A stretch of 64,000 nucleotides of DNA, from NCBI RefSeq assembly GCF_027409185.1, contig NC_084474.1, forward strand, positions 94,455,505 through 94,519,504. The letters run 5' to 3'. The notes below the pieces were generated by a model. It worked only from the letters and a program-made list of their open reading frames with translations. It was not told where the DNA came from and made no database searches. Shown in pieces: positions 34,415-44,879 of this stretch (position 1 is the stretch's first letter; each line of letters opens with the position of its first letter). The DNA is from Cynocephalus volans (Eukaryota > Chordata > Mammalia > Dermoptera > Cynocephalidae). Both the position numbers and the translations under genes were made by a program.

Positions 34415-34570
34415 GCGCATTTATATTCTGCTGCCCTTGCTGATGACGCTCTTTGAATAGCTTATTAGAAATTAATATTTAATTCTCTTCTGTGGATTTA
34501 GCTTAATTATTCAATTTATTATTGCAATTACTGAGAAGCACCCAGTAGCAAAATTGCTTGCTTTGAGCAG
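34415..34570. other. AT-rich unique island, candidate conserved non-coding element
   Basis: Contains AGCGCATTTATATTCTGC, GAATAGCTTATTAGAAATTA, ATATTTAATTCTC, TTAGCTTAATTATTC and TTATTATTGCAATTACTGAG. It is dense in TTAATT/CAATTA homeodomain-like cores with sharp GC-rich borders and no repeat hallmark. Confidence 0.45.
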
Positions 34571-34857
34571 AGGAGACAGTCAAGGAAGGGGAGCCTTGCC
34601 AAGCACATCCCGATGTTCAGACGCTTGTTTGCAGCCTTTGCCCTGGGGGTTCCTCCTCGTGTCTCTCTTGCTGCAGTTAGAAACATAAAACCCCTTTCCT
34701 CTGTCAGGATTGGCTGAAGATGCTCCCTGTCTCCTGAGTGTCTCCCCCTTGGGTGGGGCTTTCCTGGGGTGGGGCCAGGATCCCTGCATCTGCTAAGAGG
34801 AAGGCCCTGAAGGTGCGACCCTATCTCCTCGTTCTGGATCATTTTGAGGTCCACTGC

Positions 34858-34965
34858 CTAGAGAAGCAGGAAGAAAAGGGAGTGAGGAAGGGGAGGAGGA
34901 AGGGAGACAGGAGGGCAGAGGAGGGAGCGGGGGGGAGGGACGTGGAGGAGGGGGGGCTGGGCCCA
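34858..34965 (+). repeat. Purine-rich (GA/GGA) tract
   Basis: About 105 nt nearly all A and G on the plus strand, with G-runs up to seven (GCGGGGGGGAGGGACG, GGAGGGGGGGCTGGG). The composition could support triplex or G-quadruplex structures. Confidence 0.8.
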
Positions 34966-34969
34966 CATC

Positions 34970-36100
34970 CCACCCCAGTGGCCTCTGACCTGCGCCTGCA
35001 GGGCAGGTCCCCACATCCTCACAGCCTTGCCCTGAGGGAGAAACTGCCCCATTTTACCAGTTTCTATACCAAAGCTCCATGAAGATCAGTGGCTTTTCCC
35101 AGTCACCCAGGTGGAAGTGGCAGGCGGGGACCTTTGACCACCATAGGTGAGGCCTCCCCTCCTGTGCCCTTGGCCTTGGACAGTGTTCTCAGGCACTGAC
35201 ATTGGGGAGCTTGCACCCTGCCCCAGTTAAACCCCAGGGCTCCATCCCAAGCTCATCTTCCTGTCTGTCCATTTCCTGGGGGACAAGCGGGGGATGCAGG
35301 GCTGGACGGCTGGCGGGGCTGCTCCTGAGCCCCGCCCAAGGCTACCAGTGAGCATGGGAGCCAGGCCAGCTCTACCCTTCCTCCCGCCTTTCTGAGCCTC
35401 ACCTCTCAGGTGGGGCCGCAAGCCCTGCAGGGCTCCTGAGGGCTCGGCACCCAGGCTGTGTGTTTGCACGGTCCGTTGTAGACAGGTGCCAGCCTAGAGC
35501 TGGGATCACAAGCCCACTGGGGAATGGCAGGGACTAAGTGGAGGGATGGATGGGAGAGGGCTGGGGGCCGAGGGTGGGGCCGCCAGAGATGCCCTCCCTG
35601 CCCTGTCCTGCTTGCACGTCCCTCCCCATGATAGGGACAAAGGTCTGGAGGCTCAGGTCTAGGGGATGTTACCCCGCCTTTGGTTTGAGAGTCAGCAGGG
35701 ACAACTCAAACCTCTGCTTCTGGGGTGGGGGCTGGGTCTGGGCGACAGGTCTGGGTGGCTGGGACAGGTCAGCTGTGCAAAGGAACAGGACGAAGGTCAA
35801 GTCCAGAGCAGGACGTGGGGGTGGGGGAGGGAAGTACATTTATCATGCACCAACTGTGGGCACCAAGGGCACCTGTGGCCTCAGCCAAGCCTCACAAACA
35901 CCCCAACAAGGTCTTAGCGTCCGGGTCCACCAAGGAGGGGGTTCAGCCCAGCTCGTCTGACTCCAGAGCCACCAGCACTGGCACCAGCTCCAGCCACGGC
36001 GGCCACTGCCCTTGCTGAGGCCTCACTGCGTGCCCTCCACCCACCAGAACCACTGAGGGACCTCGGCCGGCAGCTGTTCGGGCTGAGGACTTGCTAGATT
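34970..36100. other. GC-rich single-copy DNA, no gene recognised
   Basis: A weak antisense MIR is suggested at about 35040-35110 (ACTGCCCCATTTTACCAG). No supported gene. Confidence 0.45.
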
Positions 36101-36104
36101 CGAC

Positions 36105-36250
36105 ACCCCCGCTGTCCTGGCTGGCAGACCTGTCATGCAAATCAGCTCCAGCAAGCGTCACAGCACGCAACATGCTGCCTTAGTAGCTGGCCGCCAGCAT
36201 TTCTATGCTTTGAATTTTTTCGTGGCCCACTGCCATTCCCACTGGCCCAA
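36105..36250. other. Unique island with octamer motif, candidate regulatory element
   Basis: Contains GTCATGCAAATCAGCTCC, with the POU octamer ATGCAAAT, and CTATGCTTTGAATTTTTTCG. No repeat hallmark was seen. Confidence 0.3.
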
Positions 36251-37419
36251 TTGGCCCCTCACACAGCCATCTGCCTAGCCTCAGGGGAACTGCCTGGGGC
36301 GCCCACTGGCCTGGGCGACCACCTCTGATGGGAGAGGGAGCCCGAGCCTGGTTATGGCCCCAGGCTCCCTCGCCCCCCAACAGTCCCTCTGCTAACGTGG
36401 CCGCCACCTCAGTTCTCCACCCACAGGGCTTCTGTGCCTCTGCCTGGGCCATGTCCTTGGCCTGGGGTGCCAGAGGAGCCCATACCCACCTTGCAACACT
36501 CAACTCTCAAGAGCTGCCTCCCCCAGGAAGCCTCCTGCCTCCCCTTGGGCTCCCCTTTGGCTCCATGCCCGGCGTCTCCGAGGGCCTGCCTCTCCCCAGC
36601 CTGTGAGCTGCTCAGGCAGTGCCGGGTCTCTTTTCTGCCTGCAGCCAAATGCAAGGAGCTGGGGGTTTCTGAATCAGTCGAACACATCACTGACAGTATG
36701 GGCTGCTCTGAGTTGTGGCCGAGTGCCCCTTGGGGTGACAGGGAGGACAAGGTATGGCCTTGCTGGCTGTGTCCAGCCTCAGGTTTCACGTCCGCAAAGC
36801 AGAGCATGTGCATGGTAACAGTAATGTAATCCACAGTGACGGCTGTGACAGGGATGGTGAAAGAGCTGCTGTCACTGAGAAAGGAGCTCATCTGGGCCAG
36901 ATGCCGGGCAGCTACCAGTCAGCAACTCTGCAAGGTAGCCCTCACGTCCCTCACATTACAGATGGGGAAGCCGCCTGCCAAGGCCCCACAGCTGCTCCAC
37001 AGTTTACGCCGAGTCTGCCAACTACTCACAGCCCCCCACTGCTCAGCACCACCTCCAGCCCCACACACCCTCACAGGTGTCCCCCGGGGCACGCTCTGTC
37101 TGCCCCAATGACCAGGAGCTCTGGGAGGCTGGGCCTGGATCCCAGGAGAAAGATCTCGACAGATAAACCTCTATCGAGCCACATGAGACCTCCCAGCACA
37201 CTGAGGGCCTGCTTACAGGCCAGAGCAGGGAGGGGCAGGGCCACCCAAAGTCCTGGGACTCAGACATGGAACCCAGGTGATGGGCTTGGATTGGCTGAGC
37301 ATAGAGGGTCATCTAATTATCTCCCACACCTTTGAGAGTGAAGGAGCCCCGATCGCTGCATGCCCCTGGTGAGGGCAGTGCAGCTCACCAGGCCTCGGGA
37401 TGCACAAACCCCGGGTAAA

Positions 37420-37600
37420 AACTGGGCTCTGGCACCCACTAGCCGTGTGACTTGGGGCTGGGAATCTACCAATCCTGAGTGCAGGTTATGTCAGAGGAAA
37501 TGAAGGATTAGTTAGAGGACACTGTGTGCATGGAGCTCAGCCCCACGCTGGCATGGAGCAAGCACTCAGCGAATGGTCACTGTCATCGTGGGGCACTAGC
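37420..37600 (+). mobile_element. MIR SINE fragment
   Basis: Sense MIR: GGCTCTGGCACCCACTAGCC, GTGTGACTTGGGGCTGGG, GTCAGAGGAAATGAAGGATT, CATGGAGCAAGCACTCAGCG. Confidence 0.65.
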
Positions 37601-37986
37601 AGGCCCCATAAATCCTTGGCACGTGAGCCTCTGGTTCCCTCCCCTCAGCCCCAGATGGAGTGACCAGCGAGAGAATTACCCTTCTGCTCTCCAGGCTGCC
37701 CAGATTTCAAGTAAATCCTCTCCTCTCTGCAAGCTGGTTTCTCTTCTGAAAAAGGGGACATAACAGCACCTTTGACGGGCTGTGTTGAGGAGGAAGACCA
37801 CCCCTGTTAAAGCACCTCTGAAGCACTCAGTACACAGAAGATACACAGATGTACCAGGGCCGTGTCCTGTCCTTCTGAGATGACAAGCTCGGGCCCCTTA
37901 TTCAAAGTACAGACCCCAGAGATTCTGGGACAGGGGAGCGGGCAGTTAAAGAAGGGGTCTGTCTCTCCCAACCTCAGGCACCTCCC

Positions 37987-38074
37987 CACATGCACACACA
38001 CACGTGCACCATGCACACATACATGCACACACGCACATATGTGCACACCCCCACACAAGCACACACATGCACAG
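37987..38074. repeat. Imperfect CA dinucleotide tract
   Basis: Alternating CACACA with ACGTGCACC, ATACATGCAC and ACACCCCCAC interruptions. Confidence 0.9.
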
Positions 38075-38149
38075 CATCCACCCCAGGGAGCAAGAAGATA
38101 AAGATCCCCACCAAACGCTTCCCAAACAGAAGCCAATGGCTGTGAGACC

Positions 38150-38300
38150 GATGTTTCATGGCTTTCAGAAAACAATGAAAACATGATTTGCTCTGCACCT
38201 CAACTTAGCCCTTAAGTTCCTTGTGCTCATGCAAATACGTCATTGATCATTGTCCAGATATTGTAATTTTCCATTTATCGAGGCCCAGCCCTGTGGCCTG
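38150..38300. other. AT-rich unique island with octamer and SOX-like words
   Basis: Contains GAAAACAATGAAAACATG, GCTCATGCAAATACGTCATT, GATCATTGTCCAG and TATTGTAATTTTCC. It combines an ATGCAAAT octamer with nearby CATTGT/ACAATG words, the pairing known for SOX-POU sites. No repeat hallmark was seen. Confidence 0.4.
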
Positions 38301-38344
38301 TGGAGGGACTTGCTCGTCCTGTGCCCCCTCGCTCACTCACGGAT

Positions 38345-38620
38345 TCACTCATGGATTCACTTATTCATTCATTCATTCAGTCTCCATGTCCTGAGCCAGG
38401 TCTGGGCTGGAGTGCTGGGGATCCATCCTTTACTGCAGAGAGCTCACACCCCACAGGGCACACAGGCTAGTCAACCGTGACCAAAGGTCACTGTGGAAAG
38501 GGCTCCTGAGAGAGCAGGGGCTGGAGCCCTGGGAGCCCAGCGAGGGGGTGTGCTGTGGGGGAGGGGAGGTCTTTCAGGGAAGGGGACCTGGATCCTGAGG
38601 ACTCACCTCCCTTCTGTGAG
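38345..38620 (-). mobile_element. L2 LINE fragment, antisense
   Basis: Starts with the reverse tail TTATTCATTCATTCATTCAG, then GAGCCAGGTCTGGGCTGGAG and CACACAGGCTAGTCAACC, and ends near AGGTCTTTCAGGGAAGGGG. This is the usual order of an antisense L2 end. Confidence 0.6.
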
Positions 38621-39112
38621 GTTCTGCAGCTCGTCCCCATAACAGCCACAGCTGAGAGACCTGGACAGTCCAGCAGCCAGTCCCCCCAGTCTACACTGCC
38701 ACCAACCGTGGCACAAGGAGACACAGGCCTCCCTGCAGCCTGGCCCTGTCTCCTCTCCCTCCCAGAGGGACCCTGTGGCAGGGCTGACTGGTCGGGGCCT
38801 GGTGTCATTCTCTGATATGTCTAACCTTGGTCCTGGGGGCCTCCCCATCACCAGAACTCCCTCTTTACCCTAATGTGTGGGGACTCAGTCCCTGGCACGC
38901 TGAGCCTGACCCACACACTGCATCTACAGCAAGAAGTGGCTTCACCAAGCAATGGGGCCTGGAGATGCTTCAGAAAACAGCCACATTTTCCAGGGTGGGG
39001 AGTCCAGGTGAGAAAAGGGGGAGTTCCAATAAACAGAGATGGGAATTGGGCTCAATCCAGGGCAGGCAGGCTGGCTTTGTCCCACTGTCCGCCATGGCTG
39101 AGGAAGCCCCAA

Positions 39113-39256
39113 GCCTGACCCCAGACTCAGTGTAGACCCTGGTCATACACTGAGCCCTGATCCTGGGCACATGCTGAGCCCTGACCCTGGTCACATGCTG
39201 AGCCCTGACCATGGTCATGTGAAGACCCTGACCCTGACCCTGGTCCTAGTCTAGCC
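39113..39256 (+). repeat. 24-bp minisatellite array C
   Basis: Units CTGAGCCCTGA(T/C)CCTGG(G/T)CACATG start at 39150, 39174 and 39198, exactly 24 bp apart, with degenerate flanks ending GACCCTGACCCTGACCCTGG. It has the same monomer and orientation as array A at 17.3 kb and is inverted relative to array B at 33.6 kb. Confidence 0.85.
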
Positions 39257-39259
39257 ATC

Positions 39260-42075
39260 ATGCTAGCTGTAAATTGAGTACTGGGACTTGCAGGTGATGG
39301 CTGAGTTCAGTCCTTCCCCACTTAGGAGACTCTTGCCCTCTTTGGGGGCCTACTTGGTGGCAGCCATTGCTCCACGTGTCAAAGAAAGTCCCTGTCCTGA
39401 CTTCTCCCCAGACTCCTGTAAGGACCAGCAGGAGGTGGACTTCCAGGACTCCGGTAAACTGGGAAGAGCTGAGCCCATGTGCTTGTAGCCAACAGAGCCA
39501 GTCAGGGGTGCATGGGGGGGTGGGCCTGGGTGGCGGGGGCGAGGAGTGGCTGCGTGGCTCACCCCGTCACACTGCAATGGGATGCAGGTCCAGCTGTGGT
39601 GCTCGTGGGCCTCGTCCAGGTCAGGGAGCAGCCTGAGCCCCACCCTCAGACCACGTTTCTCTGCAGCGATGAACCCCTGCATCTGAATGAGCCTTTTCCT
39701 TCCTCAGGTTCTCTTTCCATTCAGCCATCCTCTTCCTCTGTCCTCAGAGCAACTCAGCAGCCAGGGACAGAGGGCAGGCACCCAGCGGCCACTTCTCTGT
39801 GGGAAACTGAGCCCAAAGGGAGCAGACCCCGCAGGTCCCACGGCGAGCCCCAGCAGCTGGGGCCATGCTGGGCACAGATGGGATCTGGGGGAGTCAGAGG
39901 CTGGGTGCCACCTCTCTTATGCTTGGCTAACGCACCAGAGATGATAGTACCAAAGCAGGTGTGTCCCTGCCTGGGACAGAATTCAGCCAGCTCCCTGGTG
40001 CTGGAGACACCCAGCCCCTGAGGACCTGGGGCCTGGCCACAGGAGCAGGAGCTCCTGGCTTGTCCTGTCAGGGTCGGAGCTGTCCCGGGTCTCGTTTGCT
40101 CCCGGCCACTGGTCTGTGAGCTGCTAGAGGCCTGGCTCCCCTTGCCCTTTGTGCCCAAAGGTCAAAAAAGTGGCCGCTGACTAGATGTGTGGTTTGGGTT
40201 GTGTCCCTTACCCACTCCGGGACTCAGCCTTGGGGTCTCCACAGTGGGGACAGGCAGCTCCAGCTGGGGGTCTTGCCCCTGCTGGGTCTGCACAAGCCAG
40301 CCGTGGACCCCGGCTTCTGGGAAGCCACCCTGGGGCTCGTGAGCACAGCTGAGGCCAATCCTCCCCCGCAGGGAAGGACTGCTGAGCTCCAGGCTGCCCG
40401 GCCCTGGCTGGGGTCTGATTCAGGGTCTGAGGAGGAGGGCGGAGTTGACGCCATGGCCTGGGGGGGGGAGAGGCAGAGAGGGCTGGGTGACCCCTTACAG
40501 AGGGGAGCAGGCGAGCTGGCAAGCCCCACCCTGCTGGGCCTGAAGCGCGGGAGCCATGCCTACCCCAGCTGGTCGCAAGAGCAAGGGGCCCTCATCCAAC
40601 CAGCAGACAGCCTGCCTGCTGGCCCCAGGCCCATCTGCCTGCTCCTCGCCCCGCCTGTCCCTGTTGTCCGCCCTCACAACCTCCTTGTCCACACAGACGT
40701 GGACACAGCTTGTCCTCGCTCCCACCTCCAAGGGCTTCTATTACACCCGTAATATTCCACACTGCAAGTCACCAGCAAGACTTCAGGGACCTCCCTGGTT
40801 TGGCCCCTGCTGGCCCCCTCCTCACCTCCTTCCTCACCTCTGCTTGGGGTCCTGCCTTGGGGCCCTGCCCTGCTGGACCTCACCACCCACACGGCCCCAG
40901 GACTTCTACGCATCTTGTCTTCCAGCCTCAAGCTGCTGTCCCCTCGCCCAGTGGCCTCCCCTGCTCCTCCAGCCCAGGCCCTGCCCCGCACCCGTCAGCC
41001 CATGTTCACAGGTGCTGGGGGTTAGGACCTGGACCTATCTTTTAGGGGACACAAGTCAGCCACTGCAGGGGTCGTCACCATGGCCACAGTTGCCATTGCT
41101 ATCATGGCGGCTGTTTTGGGGCTTGGTTCCAAGGCCACATCAGAGCAGGCTGGGAGGGGTGGGGCTAGCGGGAGTGCAGTGGGTGCAGGTACCATGTTTG
41201 CACACACACTGCGCAGGCACACATGGGAGGCGGGGGGTCTCACTGTGCCGCTGGATCAAGCCGCGAGCTGTATTTGGTGCCTCCCGCCCGCCTGGTGCTA
41301 TGTCCTGCTGCATCTCTTCCTGCTGCTCATTCTTAGGGGATTCTTTCCCAGGAAACCACCTGTTTGGAGGACTCAGAGATGGGCGGAAGGCTCTGGCCCA
41401 GCCCTCCACTCCAGAGCCCCACTCAGCCACCCACTCTGCTCACCCCACTCCTCCACAGAGGGCCCCAGCACAGGGCGGCCACTGGGGCGGGTCACAGAGG
41501 GTCACCTGGGCCCGGCCCTTCCCAGCAATCAAACCCACCTCACCTGCCCCTGTGGAAGCTGCTGAGCCTGATTCAGAAAACCGGCACCATAACAGCCAGG
41601 CCCACAATGCTGCCCACCATCCTAGCACCAGGGAGCTCTGGGTGCCAGGAGTTCCCTTTGTTATCCAAGATTTTAGTAGCAAAACCCGAACCAACCTGAA
41701 TGAAGTGAGGCCACCTGGAGTCCTCATATGTCCTATTTAATGTGACCCTCCAGAGGTCCTGCTGCAGAGGGGTAGACGAGCTGACCAGGGAGACACCGGA
41801 GGTGCCACACAATATCCAGCAGGCTCCCTGTGTATCCTCATGGAAACCTGAGACCTTCTGAGTCGACAGCCCTCCTGGTCCTGAGGGCTGGGCTCTGCCC
41901 TCCCTGTGAGGCCTTGAGGATTAACGTAGACGTGGGCATGCGACGCTTGGCACACAGGAGGCCAGCAGCAAGTGCGAGTCTGCCTCTGCCTCCCTCTGCT
42001 GCTCAGTGAGGCCCACAGAGGGCAGCCTGGTCAGCAGCAGGACGCTGCAGAGCTGACCAGTGAGGCATCAGCCCT
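39260..42075. other. GC-rich single-copy DNA, no gene recognised
   Basis: The 394-codon plus-strand frame at 40556-41740 is the longest non-repeat frame in the window, but it is Pro/Ser/Leu/Cys-rich and overlapped by other frames, with no domain. A weak sense MIR may lie at 40165-40250. Confidence 0.5.
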
Positions 42076-42079
42076 CAGA

Positions 42080-42360
42080 GCCCTCACATGAGGGAAGCGA
42101 CCTGTGCAGAGGTTCACGTGGAGAGGACCGGGCATCCCAACAGCCAGCACCAGCCCCCAGCCCAGGAGGAGCCATCGTGGAGATGGACCCTCCAGACCAT
42201 CCAGCCTTCAGATGATGTAGCCTCAGGAGAGACTCTGAGCCACAGCCACCCAGCTGAGCCACTTCCAATTCCTGACCCACAGAAACTGAGATAACAAATG
42301 CTTGTGTTTAGCTACTGAGTTTGAAGTTAATCTGTTACGCAGTGAAAGATAACTCACACA
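42080..42360 (+). mobile_element. Ancient MaLR LTR (MLT1-like), 3' part
   Basis: Contains GTTCACGTGGAGAGGACCGG, AGACCATCCAGCCTTCAGAT, CCACCCAGCTGAGCCACTTC, CAATTCCTGACCCACAGAAA and the end TAATCTGTTACGCAGTGAAA then GATAACTCACAC. The order and wording fit an old MLT1 subfamily. Confidence 0.7.
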
Positions 42361-42797
42361 CCTGCATACTCATGTCATAGGTGCCACGTGACACTCGAGA
42401 CCCTTCCCATGATCCATCCCCATCAGCAGCCCACTCCACTTCCAGCCCAGAGCCCTGCACCCTGGGGACACCCAGGCTGTGTCCCAGCATGTGTCTCAAC
42501 ACCCACTGCTCCTTGTCTACAAGAGCTGGCGAAGCTTCCAAGACTAGCTCTTTTTCTCCCCTGGGCCCCCAGCACGGGCCCACTGCATGACCCCGTGGGC
42601 TATGCTCATGGACTGTGGCCCCAGGGGAAGTGTCACCCATGGCCTTCTGGAGGTCAGTGCATAGAAAAAGGGAGGGTTCCAGCTGGCCCGACACTGGCTC
42701 TGAGCTCTGGGAAAACAGAGCCCACATCTGCCACGCTCACCACTGGGTCTCCAGGCCCAGCATGAACCCGACGCGGAGAAAGCACTCAACAACACAT

Positions 42798-42935
42798 GGA
42801 GGATGGGTGAAGGAAGGATAAATGGATGAATAAATGGAAGGAAGGACAGAAGGAAGGAAGGAGGGAAGGATGGACAGATGGATAGAAGAACTGGAGGAGA
42901 GACAGATGAGTGGATGGGCAGAGGGATGGTGGCAT
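42798..42935 (+). repeat. GGAA/GGAT microsatellite
   Basis: Mixed GGATGAATAAATGGAAGG, GGAAGGAAGGAGGG and GGACAGATGGATAG repeats, probably grown from an L2/MIR tail at its 5' edge. It ends 20 bp before the candidate exon on the opposite strand. Confidence 0.9.
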
Positions 42936-42955
42936 GGGGGCAGGTGGGCACTCAC

Positions 42956-43062
42956 CACAGGTGGCATCACTTTCGGACAGAGGTGGCGATGATGAGGATG
43001 ATGACCAGCAGGACGGTGACTCCAGCTGACAGGAAGTAGCACTTGATCTTGCGTCTCTGGAG
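42956..43062 (-). CDS. Candidate coding exon for the C-terminal membrane anchor of an unidentified protein
   Basis: On the minus strand a strong acceptor (CCACCTCTCTCCCCCAG) ends at 43063 and a strong donor (TGTG|GTGAGTGC) starts at 42955, bounding a 107-bp exon. Read in phase 0 it encodes 31 residues, then TGA at 42967-42969. The peptide starts LQRRKIKCYF, continues as about 18 hydrophobic residues (including VTVLLVIILIIA) and ends TSVRK. The RRKIK cluster before one terminal membrane span with a four-residue lumenal tail is the layout of a tail-anchored protein or the end of a single-pass protein. The same frame is open upstream to about 43348, so an unspliced longer exon is possible. Caution: part of the hydrophobic run comes from a GAT/GATGAG-rich patch, which gives Ile/Leu/Val on the minus strand by composition. 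I recognise no gene, and no partner exons were found. Confidence 0.45.
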
Positions 43063-44050
43063 CTGGGGGAGAGAGGTGGTTGCCAGATCCTGGCCCTCTA
43101 GCCTCCCGTCCTCAGGGGCGCTAGGCTCAGGGGCCTGCAGGGGGCCAGGCCCACCCCGGGACAGGGTCCAGGCAGAAGCTGTCCCTTGCAAGGGCGCTGC
43201 CTGAGCCAGCATGCCTGTGCACTCAGGAACTGCTTTGGGCCGGCCCTGCAGCCAGCTCCAAAGGGAGGAAGCAGGAGACCCGCGAGACCGCCTGGGCTCC
43301 AGGGCTAGCCAGGCCTGGGGGTGGACCCCGCTGAGCCCCTGAGCCTAGGATCTCAGCCACATCCCTTCCTGACACCTTGGGTTCTTTTGTAAGCAGAGAA
43401 TGACGGTGTGGTCTCCATGGGACATTCCAAAGATGACGCATGAGGAGTTTGTAGCCCAGGGCCTCGCAGACCCCAGACACATGTGCTCACCAGGTATTGC
43501 TATGATTCTTGTACATATTGTTACCATTAGTCTAACGAGTTCTGGCCCCACCATCGATGCTCTCGTGGAGGAGAAAGACTTAGTGGGGCACTGATTAGGG
43601 AGACATGGGGAGACTTTATCTAGGTCCTGAAAGGGGAGCAAGGACCACCCCAGGCAAGCGACCAAAGGGGACCCAGAGCAAAACTGGGAGCTTAAGATCA
43701 TTGGCCAAGTCATTGAGTACCCAGAGCAGAGGACAGGAGACGGCAAGGGAGAAAGAGAAGGGATGGGAGGCATTTACCACGACATGTTTACGAGTGCGTT
43801 AGAGGAGAGGCCACTCAGGAAGCCACAGAAGGATGGGCAGGAAAGGAAGGACTCGAGACTGACAGTGTGTATGGAAGGGAAGGAGGCCTAGCACAGGGCA
43901 GAGAAGGGAGGGTCAAAGCGGAGTCAAGACCAGGAGGTGGAAGCTTTAGAACCTGGGCACGACTGGATATGCAAGAGAGGCAGAGTAGAGAAGTCAAGGA
44001 CAAGTCCCCCAGGTTGCACTGGGTCACTAGGTGGATGGTGGGAATATTAA
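43063..44050. other. Mixed-composition DNA flanking the candidate exon
   Basis: On the minus strand the frame of the candidate exon stays open from 43062 to about 43348. Beyond that I see no exon. The purine-rich segment at 43600-43990 has no clear repeat assignment. Confidence 0.4.
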
Positions 44051-44055
44051 TACAT

Positions 44056-44396
44056 ACGTCCATCCAGCCATCAAACAATCCATCCACCCACCGACCCACC
44101 CACCCACTCACATGCCCTCCATCCATCCATTCATCTACCCACTTCCCCATCCACCCACCCACCACCCATCCACCCATCCACCTGTCCATCCATTCATCCA
44201 CCCACCCACCCATCTACCCACACACCTATCCTTCATCCATCTGTCCTCCCAACCATTCATTCATACATACATCCACCCACCTCTCTATCCACCCACCCAC
44301 CCACCTATACATCTATTCATCTATCCACCCATCTAACTACCCACCCACCTGTCCATCCACACACACACCCATCCATCCATCCTTCTGTCCACCCAG
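44056..44396. repeat. CCAT/CCAC tetranucleotide array
   Basis: About 340 bp of CATCCATCCA, CCACCCACCCA and CATTCATCTA repeats. The Pro/Thr/His/Ser-rich open frames on the plus strand and Gly/Trp/Met-rich frames on the minus strand are by-products. Confidence 0.95.
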
Positions 44397-44714
44397 TTTC
44401 TCAAGATGGCTACAGAACGGGGATTGGGAGAGAAGGACAGCAACTCAGCTGTTTGAAGAGAAGAGACTGGCGGCGACGGGAGGGCACCTGGCCATGGTGG
44501 TACTGGACTTGGGTTTTGGGGGTGTGGTGTCCACAGTGAGTTTTGGGGTGAAGATCCAGGTCCTGCTTTGAGGTGATGGCTGGACTCTGCTGGGTGTTGG
44601 ACAGATGACTAGCCTCCAGCTCAGCTCCTTCCGAGTCACTGCACCTTGGGAGGGACCCCATACTAGCCTGAAAATCAGCCATCATTGGAACGGCCTCACC
44701 TCCCAGCCTTGGGA

Positions 44715-44850
44715 GCAGAATTGCTGCCACCCTGTGTTCTAGGAGAGGACACCAGGGCTCAGAAAAGTGAAGTGAACTGCCCAGGGCTTCATAAATGGTG
44801 TGCGGCAGATCCGAGCTTCAGTCCCTCCGCCCCCCTAGCTGTTATCACGA
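44715..44850 (-). mobile_element. MIR SINE fragment, antisense
   Basis: CCAGGGCTCAGAAAAGTGAA, GTGAACTGCCCAGGGCTTC and GCAGATCCGAGCTTCAGTCC read as the reverse of a MIR. Confidence 0.6.
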
Positions 44851-44879
44851 AGTCACCCACTGCCCAGACATGCTGGGGG

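Noticed and set aside
40556..41740. 394-codon open frame on the plus strand
   Set aside because: Low-complexity Pro/Ser/Leu/Cys composition, no domain, overlapped by frames on both strands, and no splice or regulatory context. It fits chance in GC-rich DNA.
43867..44571. Frames with Pro/His/Thr/Ser repeats and the Gly/Trp/Met-rich minus frame
   Set aside because: Products of the CCAT/CCAC tetranucleotide array.
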